A stretch of DNA of 20,727 nt from Geobacter sp. (lineage in GTDB: Bacteria > Desulfobacterota > Desulfuromonadia > Geobacterales > Pseudopelobacteraceae). The notes under the pieces were generated by a model. That model was not told the origin of the DNA, did no database searches, and was given only the letters and a program-made list of their open reading frames with translations. A program made the position numbers and the translations under genes. Each line of letters opens with the position of its first letter. Position 1 is the stretch's first letter. Location of the stretch: contig DAIERH010000015.1 of NCBI GenBank assembly GCA_027346925.1, forward strand, positions 1 to 20,727, given 5' to 3'. This document shows positions 1-5,319 of this stretch, in pieces.

Positions 1-1
1 G

Positions 2-103
2 AAAAAACCGGCCAAGAAGGCCAAAAAAGCAAAGAAAGCCAAAAAAGCAAAGAAAGAAGCTGCTCCGGTTTCCGAAGATCAGACCACTCCTGCCGCAAAG
101 TAA
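2..103 (+). CDS. 3' end of a Lys/Ala-rich protein (partial)
   Basis: Only the last 33 codons and a TAA stop lie in the window; the gene begins upstream. The visible tail is almost all Lys and Ala (AKKAKKAKKAKKAKKE), followed by a short acidic/Pro end. Two exact tandem copies of an 18-bp unit (20-37 and 38-55) encode the AKKAKK repeats. Such tails are known from histone H1-like and HU-like DNA-binding proteins and from some ribosome-associated proteins. The family cannot be decided without the missing N-terminal part. A strong terminator follows 27 bp after the stop, so this is the end of a transcription unit. Confidence 0.7.
   Translation, partial: KKPAKKAKKAKKAKKAKKEAAPVSEDQTTPAAK
20..55 (+). 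repeat. two exact tandem copies of an 18-bp Lys/Ala-coding unit
   Basis: Positions 20-37 and 38-55 are identical (gccaaaaaagcaaagaaa) and in frame. Such units expand or contract easily, so the tail length may differ between strains. Confidence 0.85.
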
Positions 104-130
104 TCAACTAACAGCAATCGTTACAACCGA

Positions 131-161
131 AGCCGCATCTTAACTGATGCGGCTTTTTTTA
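131..161 (+). terminator. Rho-independent terminator of the Lys-rich gene
   Basis: A perfect 9-bp stem (AGCCGCATC at 131-139, GATGCGGCT at 146-154) with a 6-nt loop is followed by a run of T. It lies 27 bp after the stop of the partial gene. Confidence 0.93.
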
Positions 162-269
162 TCCGAGGATTGAGTATGTGGCACTTTGATAACCCCCGTT
201 TCTGACAACAAGGATTTACCCCCAGCAAGGCCAAAGGATATCATACTAGAGACCATACCAAACGATTTA

Positions 270-307
270 CAAAGAAAATGGGTTACAGCTTGTCACTGTA
301 ACCCATT
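270..307 (-). terminator. hairpin terminator downstream of tRNA-Ser
   Basis: A perfect 12-bp inverted repeat (277-288 with 296-307, 7-nt loop) lies 7 bp beyond the 3' end of the tRNA. On the minus strand it is followed by TTCTTTG, a short interrupted T tract. This fits a terminator or processing barrier for the tRNA transcript. On the plus strand the following sequence is TGTTTTAG, so weak bidirectional action is possible. Confidence 0.7.
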
Positions 308-314
308 GTTTTAG

Positions 315-402
315 TGGCGGAGAGGTAGGGATTCGAACCCTAGGTACGTTTCCGTACACCTGATTTCGAGTCAGGCACCATCGACCACTCGGACACCTCT
401 CC
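315..402 (-). tRNA. tRNA-Ser(CGA)
   Basis: Read on the minus strand, the 7-bp acceptor stem pairs GGAGAGG (5' end at 402) with CCTCTCC, followed by discriminator G and an encoded CCA (317-315). The anticodon stem CCTGA/TCAGG encloses the loop CTCGAAA, so the anticodon is CGA (plus strand 366-368), reading UCG. The long variable arm (GTACGGAAACGTAC region) is the class II hallmark of serine tRNAs. The T-arm has the standard GGTTCGAATCC. No odd features were seen. Confidence 0.97.
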
Positions 403-416
403 GTGAGCGGGAAAGC

Positions 417-445
417 ACCTTACCCCATTTCGACCAAAAACTCAA
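417..445 (-). promoter_or_regulatory. sigma-70 promoter of tRNA-Ser
   Basis: On the minus strand a -35 box TTGAGT (445-440) and a -10 box TAAGGT (422-417) are separated by 17 bp. They sit just upstream of the mature tRNA 5' end at 402. No better pair was seen in the 90-bp gap to the permease gene. Confidence 0.6.
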
Positions 446-492
446 GCCCGTTCATACCCGGCCACTGGCCCGCCTCGCTCCGCTTCATCCCT

Positions 493-1407
493 CTATGACG
501 CCGTTTCACCCGCGTATCTGTCAATAAGCCGACGTTCGGCGATGTAACGCAGTGTCAACGGCAGGAGCGCTGCCAGGAAGATCAGGCCGCACCCCAGCCA
601 TTCGCGGGTGGACAATCGTTCCCCCAGAAACACGAAGCCGGCCAAAAGGCTCCAGACCGGGTCGAGGGTATAGACCAACCCGGCCCTGGTTGGGGTGACG
701 TAACGTTGAAAGGTGTTCTGCATGGTGAAGCAGACCACGGTGGGAAAGACGGCGCAATAGACGATGGACATCACGGCAATCGGGGTAAAGCTGAAACGCG
801 GCAGGGGGAGCGCCAGGGAGGCCAGCCCCGCCATGGCCGCCACAGTAGCGAACTGCACCAGGGACACGAGGTAGACGTCGTCGTCCTTGAGCACCTTGGA
901 GACTGTGATGATGTGGCAGGCGATGAAAAAGGCACAGACCGTGGAGACCAGGTCGCCGCGGTTAAATCCCGCCCCGCCGCCGGTGGCCAGGAGCCAGATA
1001 CCGGCCACGGCCAGAGCGATGCCGGACAGGTTGACCCGGCCGATGCGGTCACGCCAGACCAACTTGGTGATGAGCGGGATGAACAGCACGAACAGGTTGT
1101 TCAGCACCCCGGCCCGCGAGATGCTGGTGCCCTGAACGCCGAACACGAAGCTGATGTTGGTCAGCCCCAGAGCCAGCCCCACGGCAAGGCCGCGCCGCAG
1201 GGTGCCCCCATCCATCTCCCCCAGGCGCCGGCAGAACACGATCAGCATGATCGCGGCCGCCAGGGTGAAACGCGAGAACACGAACAGCGTGGGGGGAACC
1301 TCACGCAGGCCGATCTTGCTGAACAGGAAGCTCCCCCCCCAGAAAAAGGTGGTCAGGACCAGGAAAAAATACACCCGCCCCTGGGCGGGATGTTCGTGAA
1401 CGGTCAC
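493..1407 (-). CDS. DMT/EamA-family permease
   Basis: This 304-residue inner-membrane protein has about ten hydrophobic segments. They are arranged as two EamA repeats, the usual layout of the drug/metabolite transporter superfamily. The first helix carries the typical FFWGGSFLFSK, and the second repeat opens near LVYTLDPVWSLLAGFVFLGE, also family-like. Members export or import small metabolites such as amino acids or sugars; the substrate cannot be read from sequence. The start is GTG at 1407. It overlaps the stop of the PPC-domain gene in a GTGA junction, indicating translational coupling, so the two belong to one operon. The stop TAG is at 493. No terminator is visible in the short gap before the tRNA promoter. 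Confidence 0.9.
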   Translation of the reverse strand: MTVHEHPAQGRVYFFLVLTTFFWGGSFLFSKIGLREVPPTLFVFSRFTLAAAIMLIVFCRRLGEMDGGTLRRGLAVGLALGLTNISFVFGVQGTSISRAGVLNNLFVLFIPLITKLVWRDRIGRVNLSGIALAVAGIWLLATGGGAGFNRGDLVSTVCAFFIACHIITVSKVLKDDDVYLVSLVQFATVAAMAGLASLALPLPRFSFTPIAVMSIVYCAVFPTVVCFTMQNTFQRYVTPTRAGLVYTLDPVWSLLAGFVFLGERLSTREWLGCGLIFLAALLPLTLRYIAERRLIDRYAGETAS

Positions 1408-1844
1408 GGTCCGAGCCTCAGCAGCACCATGCCCGATACCGGGTCCAGTTCCCGCACGGCATCAACGTCCAGGATTTCGGTGATCACCGCCTCCAGCACC
1501 AGGAACGCCTCGCTTCCCTCGCGCAGGCAGCCGGCCTTGACGCTGTCGTGCTTGCCGTAGGCACCGTGGAAATGCACCTTGGGCCGGTCACCCTGCCAGA
1601 AGATGGTGCCGAAACCCACCGCCTCGTGGCTCTCGGCCAGTTCGCGCCACACCGGCACCGGCGGCATTTCCTCGTTCTCAGGACCGACCACGAAGCGCCC
1701 CCGCTTCATGCCTCCCACCAGATTGAAGCTGGCGGCGCGGATGTTCTCCCTGGCGGCGATCTCCGCCAGCCCGGCCAGCACGTCATCCCCGTCGCTAAAG
1801 CGCACTATGACGATCCTCCCCGGCCTTCCCGTCTGATATATCAT
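1404..1844 (-). CDS. PPC/DUF296-domain protein
   Basis: A 146-residue protein made up almost entirely of a PPC (plant and prokaryote conserved, DUF296) domain. Family hallmarks are the N-terminal RPGRIVIVRFSDGDDV and the cluster VHFHGAYGKHD, whose H91, H93 and H99 resemble the metal-binding histidines of prokaryotic members. It ends with the usual hydrophobic strand (FLVLEAVITEI). Bacterial PPC proteins form trimers, and their biochemical role is not established. ATG at 1844 is chosen because AAAGG lies 8 nt upstream; a GTG at 1850 sits too close to that site. The gene overlaps the downstream permease by 4 bp, so a role tied to the exported compound is plausible but unproven. Confidence 0.85.
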   Translation of the reverse strand: MIYQTGRPGRIVIVRFSDGDDVLAGLAEIAARENIRAASFNLVGGMKRGRFVVGPENEEMPPVPVWRELAESHEAVGFGTIFWQGDRPKVHFHGAYGKHDSVKAGCLREGSEAFLVLEAVITEILDVDAVRELDPVSGMVLLRLGP

Positions 1845-1919
1845 ACTCACTGCCTTTCACGGCGCGGGCGCGCCCAGCCACCTCCCAGGCTCTCCACGGC
1901 CTGTGGAATCACTCTGATT

Positions 1920-2012
1920 TGTCGGAAAACTTGACAGCCAACATTTTGTCTTGTGCTGTTTCCCTGACAATCAATACGGACAACTGTCGGGAATTATTAC
2001 CAACATCCTGTC
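1920..2012. promoter_or_regulatory. cluster of TGTC/GACA half-sites upstream of the sigma-54 promoter
   Basis: TGTC or its complement GACA occurs seven times in 93 bp: 1920-1923, 1933-1936, 1947-1950, 1966-1969, 1979-1982, 1985-1988 and 2009-2012. Several form inverted pairs (TGTC-N9-GACA, GACA-N2-TGTC). Random expectation for both tetramers together is below one. The cluster lies 22-114 bp upstream of the -24 box, where enhancer-binding activators normally bind. The activator is not identified. Confidence 0.45.
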
Positions 2013-2033
2013 AAGATAATCAAAATCCGGTTT

Positions 2034-2049
2034 TGGCACACGTATTGCT
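2034..2049 (+). promoter_or_regulatory. sigma-54 (-24/-12) promoter
   Basis: TGGCACACGTATTGCT matches the RpoN consensus TGGCAC-N5-TTGCW completely, with GG and GC at the required 12-bp register. The predicted transcript start is near 2060, about 100 nt before the 69-residue gene. Transcription would depend on an ATP-driven enhancer-binding protein. Confidence 0.85.
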
Positions 2050-2090
2050 ATAACTTTCATAAAGCCAGTTATCGATCAAAAAGGGGCCAT

Positions 2091-2213
2091 ATGCTTACAG
2101 GTTCAGGAAACCAGTTACTCCTTACCGGGATATTGTTACTGTACCCAGAAAGAGGTGACGACGATGTCAGCGATCATTTTCGAGGACCGCCACTCTACCT
2201 ACACGGTATTTGA
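2091..2213 (+). CDS. possible 40-residue leader peptide
   Basis: ATG at 2091 has AAGGGG four nucleotides upstream and opens a frame of 40 codons ending with TGA at 2213. It lies in the predicted sigma-54 transcript and overlaps the start of the 69-residue gene in another frame. The peptide begins MLTGSGNQLLLTGILLLYPE and resembles nothing I know. Coding is unproven; translation could nonetheless affect access to the ribosome site of the next gene. Confidence 0.25.
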   Translation: MLTGSGNQLLLTGILLLYPERGDDDVSDHFRGPPLYLHGI

Positions 2214-2373
2214 CATGACGGCAAACAAAACACTGGGCACCTTCGAATCGCTGCTGGATGCCAGCTCATGGTGCTACAGCCGCAAAATCCCCTGGAGGCT
2301 GGATCTGGAAAGCCTGATCCCGTTTCAACCCGCTGATATGGAGAGCGCTCCCTCGCTTACCTCATACGAGTAG
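2164..2373 (+). CDS. hypothetical 69-residue protein under sigma-54 control
   Basis: A small soluble protein beginning MSAIIFEDRHSTYTVFDM; I do not recognise the family. ATG at 2164 is preferred because AGAGGTG lies 6 nt upstream; the GTG at 2155 is part of that ribosome site. The predicted content is mixed alpha/beta, with a single Cys, several Trp and Tyr, and a low-complexity Ser/Pro C-terminus. There is no signal peptide or membrane segment. It is the only clear gene behind a consensus sigma-54 promoter, with convergent genes beyond, so it is probably monocistronic. Such control suggests a role in nitrogen, surface or stress functions, but nothing more specific can be supported. Confidence 0.65.
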   Translation: MSAIIFEDRHSTYTVFDMTANKTLGTFESLLDASSWCYSRKIPWRLDLESLIPFQPADMESAPSLTSYE

Positions 2374-2486
2374 CAAGCCTCGCCCGCTAACCTCCTGCAT
2401 TCGTCCTTCGGCGGATGCCGTGCCATGATCACTGGATACTTGAACGGAGATCCAACTCTCTCCCCTCTCCCCATCCCTGCTTAACA
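2374..2486. other. convergent intergenic gap
   Basis: This gap lies between the small sigma-54-driven gene and the cupin gene. Only a weak imperfect hairpin (GCAT ... ATGC near 2398-2419) is visible. I saw no convincing terminator or gene. Confidence 0.4.
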
Positions 2487-2828
2487 TCAACCGCCGGACG
2501 CTCCACCTTTGCCGTCAACCCCGATATGCACAGCCAGCCAGATGGTCTGCCCCCGGCGGTCGGTCCAGGCCACCCGATGACGGCAATGGGCCGGGATCAT
2601 AAGGTAATCGCCCGGCTTGAGAACCCGCTCCTCCTCCCCCTCCAGTAGCAGCCCGGCGTTGCCGGCCAGCACGAGCACCCATTCGTCCCACTCCTGGTCA
2701 TACCATTCCCCCTCCGGTGTGGCCTGGCCATGGGAGACGATACGTTCGATGCGCACATGGCCGGCTTCGGCCAGGGTCTCGAACATCTCGTCGGGCAGGG
2801 CATCCGGAAGATCGGCGAAAATATTCAT
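2487..2828 (-). CDS. small cupin-domain protein
   Basis: A 113-residue single-domain cupin. The first cupin motif appears as WYDQEWDEWVLVLAGNAGLLLEG (about residues 42-64) and the second as KPGDYLMIPAHCRHRVAW (71-88). Candidate metal ligands are among E46-E49, H81 and H84. Small cupins of this type often bind a metal and act as isomerases, dioxygenases or binding proteins; this one cannot be assigned further. ATG at 2828 is preferred because AAGGAGAG lies 5 nt upstream. The gene starts 38 bp after the ROK kinase stop on the same strand, so it is probably the last gene of the dehydrogenase-kinase-cupin operon. Confidence 0.85.
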   Translation of the reverse strand: MNIFADLPDALPDEMFETLAEAGHVRIERIVSHGQATPEGEWYDQEWDEWVLVLAGNAGLLLEGEEERVLKPGDYLMIPAHCRHRVAWTDRRGQTIWLAVHIGVDGKGGASGG

Positions 2829-2866
2829 TGGTGCTCTCCTTGCCGTGGAGGCGCACGGATTCAGGT

Positions 2867-3769
2867 TCATACCCCGATCCAGGCGGCCCCGAACACGCCG
2901 GCCGAATCGCCAAGGACGTTCTTCAGGATCGGGGTGGTCAGGTGGTCATGGAAGGCGTAGGCCCTAACCCGTTCCCTCCCCAGGGTATAGAGTTCGTCGA
3001 TGTTGGAGAGCCCGCCCCCCAGCACCACGGCATCCGGGTCGAGGACCGAGATCAGTCCCCCCAGGCAGCGGCCGAAATCGTCCAGGAACTGCTCGAACGC
3101 CGCCTGGCAACGCGGCTCCCCTCCTCTTGCTCCGGCCACGATCCGCTCCATAGTGAGCCGTTCGCCGAAACGGCCGGCAAAGGCCGCCTCCACGCCGGAA
3201 CCGCTGATCTTCGTCTCCACGCACCCCCGGTTGCCGCAGTAGCACTCCGCACCGGCCGGGTCCGCCGACAGGTGACCCCATTCGCCGGCAATGCGCTGGG
3301 GCCCCTCGCGCACCAGGCCGTCGATGCAGATCCCGCCGCCGCAACCGGTCCCCATGATCACCCCGAAAACGAGTCCATACCCCCGCCCCGCACCCAGGCG
3401 GCACTCGGCCAGGGTAAAGCAGTCGGCGTCATTGGCCATCCCCAACGGGCGCCCAAGTTCCTCTTCCAGGTCGGCCTGGAGGGGACGTCCGATCAGGCAG
3501 GTGGAGTTGGCGTTGCGCACCAGCCCGGTCACGCCGTCCACGGAGCCGGGAATAGCGATGCCCACCGTTGCCGCGACGCCCTGCCCCACCCGCGACAACG
3601 CCTCCCGCACCAACCCGGCCACTGACGAAACAATGGCCTCGTACCCCCGGCTCAGGGGCGTCTCCCGCCGTTCACGCAGCACAACCGTACCGTCCGGCTC
3701 CAAAAGCAGCGCCTCGGTCTTGGTGCCACCCAGGTCGATGCCGATGCGGAATGGCTTGGCGGCCTTCAC
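2867..3769 (-). CDS. ROK-family sugar kinase (glucokinase/fructokinase-like)
   Basis: With the GTG start at 3769 this is a 300-residue protein, the normal ROK kinase length. It has the N-terminal phosphate-binding motif DLGGTKTE (12-19), the catalytic Asp in ANDADC (D114), and GTGCGGG (141-146 region). The ROK zinc signature GHx9CxCGxxGCxE is complete (H166, C176, C178, C183, E185). It likely phosphorylates a hexose with ATP in the cytoplasm; glucose, fructose and N-acetylated sugars are all possible. No HTH is present, so it is a kinase and not a ROK repressor. GTG at 3769 has AAGGGG five nucleotides upstream; ATGs at 3793 and 3832 lack a ribosome site, and the latter would overlap the upstream gene by 20 bp. 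Confidence 0.9.
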   Translation of the reverse strand: MKAAKPFRIGIDLGGTKTEALLLEPDGTVVLRERRETPLSRGYEAIVSSVAGLVREALSRVGQGVAATVGIAIPGSVDGVTGLVRNANSTCLIGRPLQADLEEELGRPLGMANDADCFTLAECRLGAGRGYGLVFGVIMGTGCGGGICIDGLVREGPQRIAGEWGHLSADPAGAECYCGNRGCVETKISGSGVEAAFAGRFGERLTMERIVAGARGGEPRCQAAFEQFLDDFGRCLGGLISVLDPDAVVLGGGLSNIDELYTLGRERVRAYAFHDHLTTPILKNVLGDSAGVFGAAWIGV

Positions 3770-3812
3770 CGGCTCCCCTTCCCCCACCGGCATAGAACCC
3801 GCTGCAATCGCC

Positions 3813-4688
3813 TCACGGCCTGCGGAATCCATCAACAGCCGATGCCAGCGCTGAAAAATCGGCCGTTCCCAACCCCAGGGCCAAAGCGCGCTTGAACAGT
3901 TCATTGGTGGCGGCGGCGGCGAACAGTGGCTGGCCGGACTGCTCGCCCAGGGCAAGCGCCAGGCGCAGGTCCTTCTGCATATGCTTGAGAGGGAAGGAGG
4001 TGGTGAAGTCGCCACGCTGGATCAGCCCCCCTTTGAGGCGGAACATGGGATTGGCCAGGGCGCCGGCATCCAGCACCTCCAACAGGTCGGGCACCCCAAG
4101 GCCGCTGGCCCCGGCCAGGGCCATCCCCTCGCACAACCCCGCCATCATCTGCCCCATGACCATGTTGACCACCAGCTTCATCCGCGCCCCATTGCCCGTC
4201 GGTCCGAGATGCATGATCTTTTTGCCCAGCCGCTCCAGAGCCGGCAGGGAGCGGTCGTACAGGTCGCGATTGCCGGCTGCCAGGATGATCAGGCTCCCCT
4301 CCTCGGCCGGCTTGCGGCTGCCGGAGACCGGTGCCTCCAGGAAGGCGCCGCCGCGCCGGGTCACCTGCTCCTCGATGGCGAGAGCCGTGGCGGGATCAAC
4401 GGTGGACATGTCCACATATCCCTTGCCCGGCGCCATGGCGGCCAGCACGCCGGCGTCGCCATCGCAGACCGCACGGGCCGCTGCGGGGTCGGCCAGCATG
4501 GCAAAGGTGATGTCCGAGTCCGCCACCACCTGGCGCGCCGAGGCGGCCACCGTGGCGCCCAGCCCCTCCAGCTCTGCGCCGCGGCCGGGAGTGCGGTTCC
4601 AGACCGTAAGGTCGAAGCCTGCCCGTGCCAGGTTTGCTGCCATGGCGCTTCCCATGATACCGAGACCGATAAATCCGTAACGTGTCAT
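3813..4688 (-). CDS. NADP-dependent beta-hydroxyacid dehydrogenase (glyoxylate/succinic semialdehyde reductase type)
   Basis: This 291-residue protein has the beta-hydroxyacid dehydrogenase layout. The Rossmann motif is GFIGLGIMGSAMAANL (5-20). NRT at 31-33 follows the second strand and favours NADPH. The substrate loop is EAPVSGSRKPAEEGSL (118-133), and the catalytic Lys is K171 in GNGARMKLVVN. Geobacter members of this group are known to reduce succinic semialdehyde and glyoxylate to 4-hydroxybutyrate and glycolate. That is the best call here; tartronate semialdehyde reductase is the alternative. ATG at 4688 has AGGAGG seven nucleotides upstream. The ROK kinase begins 43 bp after the stop, suggesting co-transcription. 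Confidence 0.9.
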   Translation of the reverse strand: MTRYGFIGLGIMGSAMAANLARAGFDLTVWNRTPGRGAELEGLGATVAASARQVVADSDITFAMLADPAAARAVCDGDAGVLAAMAPGKGYVDMSTVDPATALAIEEQVTRRGGAFLEAPVSGSRKPAEEGSLIILAAGNRDLYDRSLPALERLGKKIMHLGPTGNGARMKLVVNMVMGQMMAGLCEGMALAGASGLGVPDLLEVLDAGALANPMFRLKGGLIQRGDFTTSFPLKHMQKDLRLALALGEQSGQPLFAAAATNELFKRALALGLGTADFSALASAVDGFRRP

Positions 4689-5054
4689 ACTTGTTCCTCC
4701 TGACCGGGTATCTGTCCTGCCGGATGCACATGCCGCGTCAGGCGGACGCCCGTTTAATGCAAAATCTTTTTGCTTTATACCATCCAATCATCGGACAAGA
4801 AACCTCTTTTCATGCGTAGCGGATGATCGCGGCAGAAATGCCGCATCAGCCTAACGCCAATCCAATGAGAACTTATCAACAACCCGCCGATGGCCTTATC
4901 GCAGCGAAGGGCAATGATGACAAGCAGATACAGCCGTTGAAATCCCGTCAATAATTTAACCGTGTTTTAAATTAGTCCATAACAAAAACTGTCATTTTGT
5001 GGCGTTGTTAAGACACTACTCACCGTAATGCCCCCGAGTCAGCCTATTTTTATA
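4689..5054. other. divergent intergenic region between the dehydrogenase and formate dehydrogenase operons
   Basis: No gene was found. It should hold the promoter of the minus-strand dehydrogenase operon; a TATAAA on the minus strand near 4775-4780 is a possible -10 box, but no well-spaced -35 was found. A short inverted repeat GCAAAA-N3-TTTTGC lies around 4758-4773. A hairpin with GNRA-type loop GAAA (GCGGCA 4829-4834 with TGCCGC 4839-4844, extended by GAT/ATC across a bulged C) is also present, without a T tract. The AT content is higher than in the genes. Confidence 0.5.
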
Positions 5055-5082
5055 TTGAACTTGATCAAACAATGTATATAAT
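5055..5082 (+). promoter_or_regulatory. sigma-70 promoter of the formate dehydrogenase operon
   Basis: TTGAAC (5055-5060) and a perfect TATAAT (5077-5082) are separated by 16 bp. The predicted start is near 5089, directly before the structured leader. The palindrome TTGATCAA (5061-5068) lies in the spacer and could be a regulator site. Confidence 0.65.
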
Positions 5083-5088
5083 CGTAGA

Positions 5089-5184
5089 CATTTCCATCTC
5101 CGAGCCGCACAGCCTAAAGAAACGATTTCCATGGCATGCGGCCTGCGGGTACCGCTGGAAACGGCGCTGCCCTCCTTTAGTGAG
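5089..5184 (+). promoter_or_regulatory. structured 5' leader, candidate Moco/Tuco riboswitch
   Basis: The first ~95 nt of the predicted fdn transcript carry CTCCGAGCC (5098-5106) near the 5' end and GGAAACGG (5157-5164) followed by GCCCTCCT (5168-5175) near the 3' end. As I recall it, the Moco RNA motif, which is known upstream of molybdenum-cofactor and molybdoenzyme genes, has conserved blocks of this kind. Possible helices are GCCGCA (5104-5109) with TGCGGC (5137-5142), GCGG (5145-5148) with CCGC (5152-5155), and CTAAAG (5114-5119) with CTTTAG (5175-5180). The downstream gene is a Mo/W-bis-PGD enzyme, which fits. The match is from memory and not scored, and I could not draw a full consensus fold. 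Confidence 0.42.
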
Positions 5185-5187
5185 TTA

Positions 5188-5226
5188 GAATTTATTTTCT
5201 GCGGTATTCTGACAGAAAATAAATTC
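5188..5226 (+). promoter_or_regulatory. perfect 14-bp inverted repeat in the fdn leader
   Basis: The arms GAATTTATTTTCTG (5188-5201) and CAGAAAATAAATTC (5213-5226) are exact complements around an 11-nt loop. It lies between the candidate riboswitch and the fdnG ribosome site. No T run follows, so it is not a classic terminator. It could be a regulator operator, an expression-platform stem, or an mRNA stabiliser. Confidence 0.7.
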
Positions 5227-5319
5227 GTGAACGAACTATCCTGCTTACCAGGACCAGAAAAGGGGATGGTTGGCATCGGCAACGATAGCAACCATTTCAT
5301 ATGGAAGGGAGGAGTGCGT

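Noticed and set aside
179..194. TGGCAC near the left end as a -24 box
   Set aside because: No TTGC-type -12 element at the right distance.
1866..1875. 10-bp palindrome GGGCGCGCCC upstream of the PPC gene
   Set aside because: Short GC palindromes are common in this composition; no promoter or repeat context supports a function.
3770..3832. N-terminal extension of the ROK kinase from ATG at 3832
   Set aside because: No ribosome site, unlike GTG at 3769, and the added residues have no family match; it would also overlap the upstream gene.
4829..4844. Hairpin with GAAA loop in the intergenic region as a terminator
   Set aside because: No T tract on either strand and no gene ending close by.
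5132..5147. Sigma-54-like TGGCATG-N4-CTGCG upstream of fdnG
   Set aside because: Two to three mismatches in conserved positions, and it lies inside the structured leader downstream of a better sigma-70 promoter.
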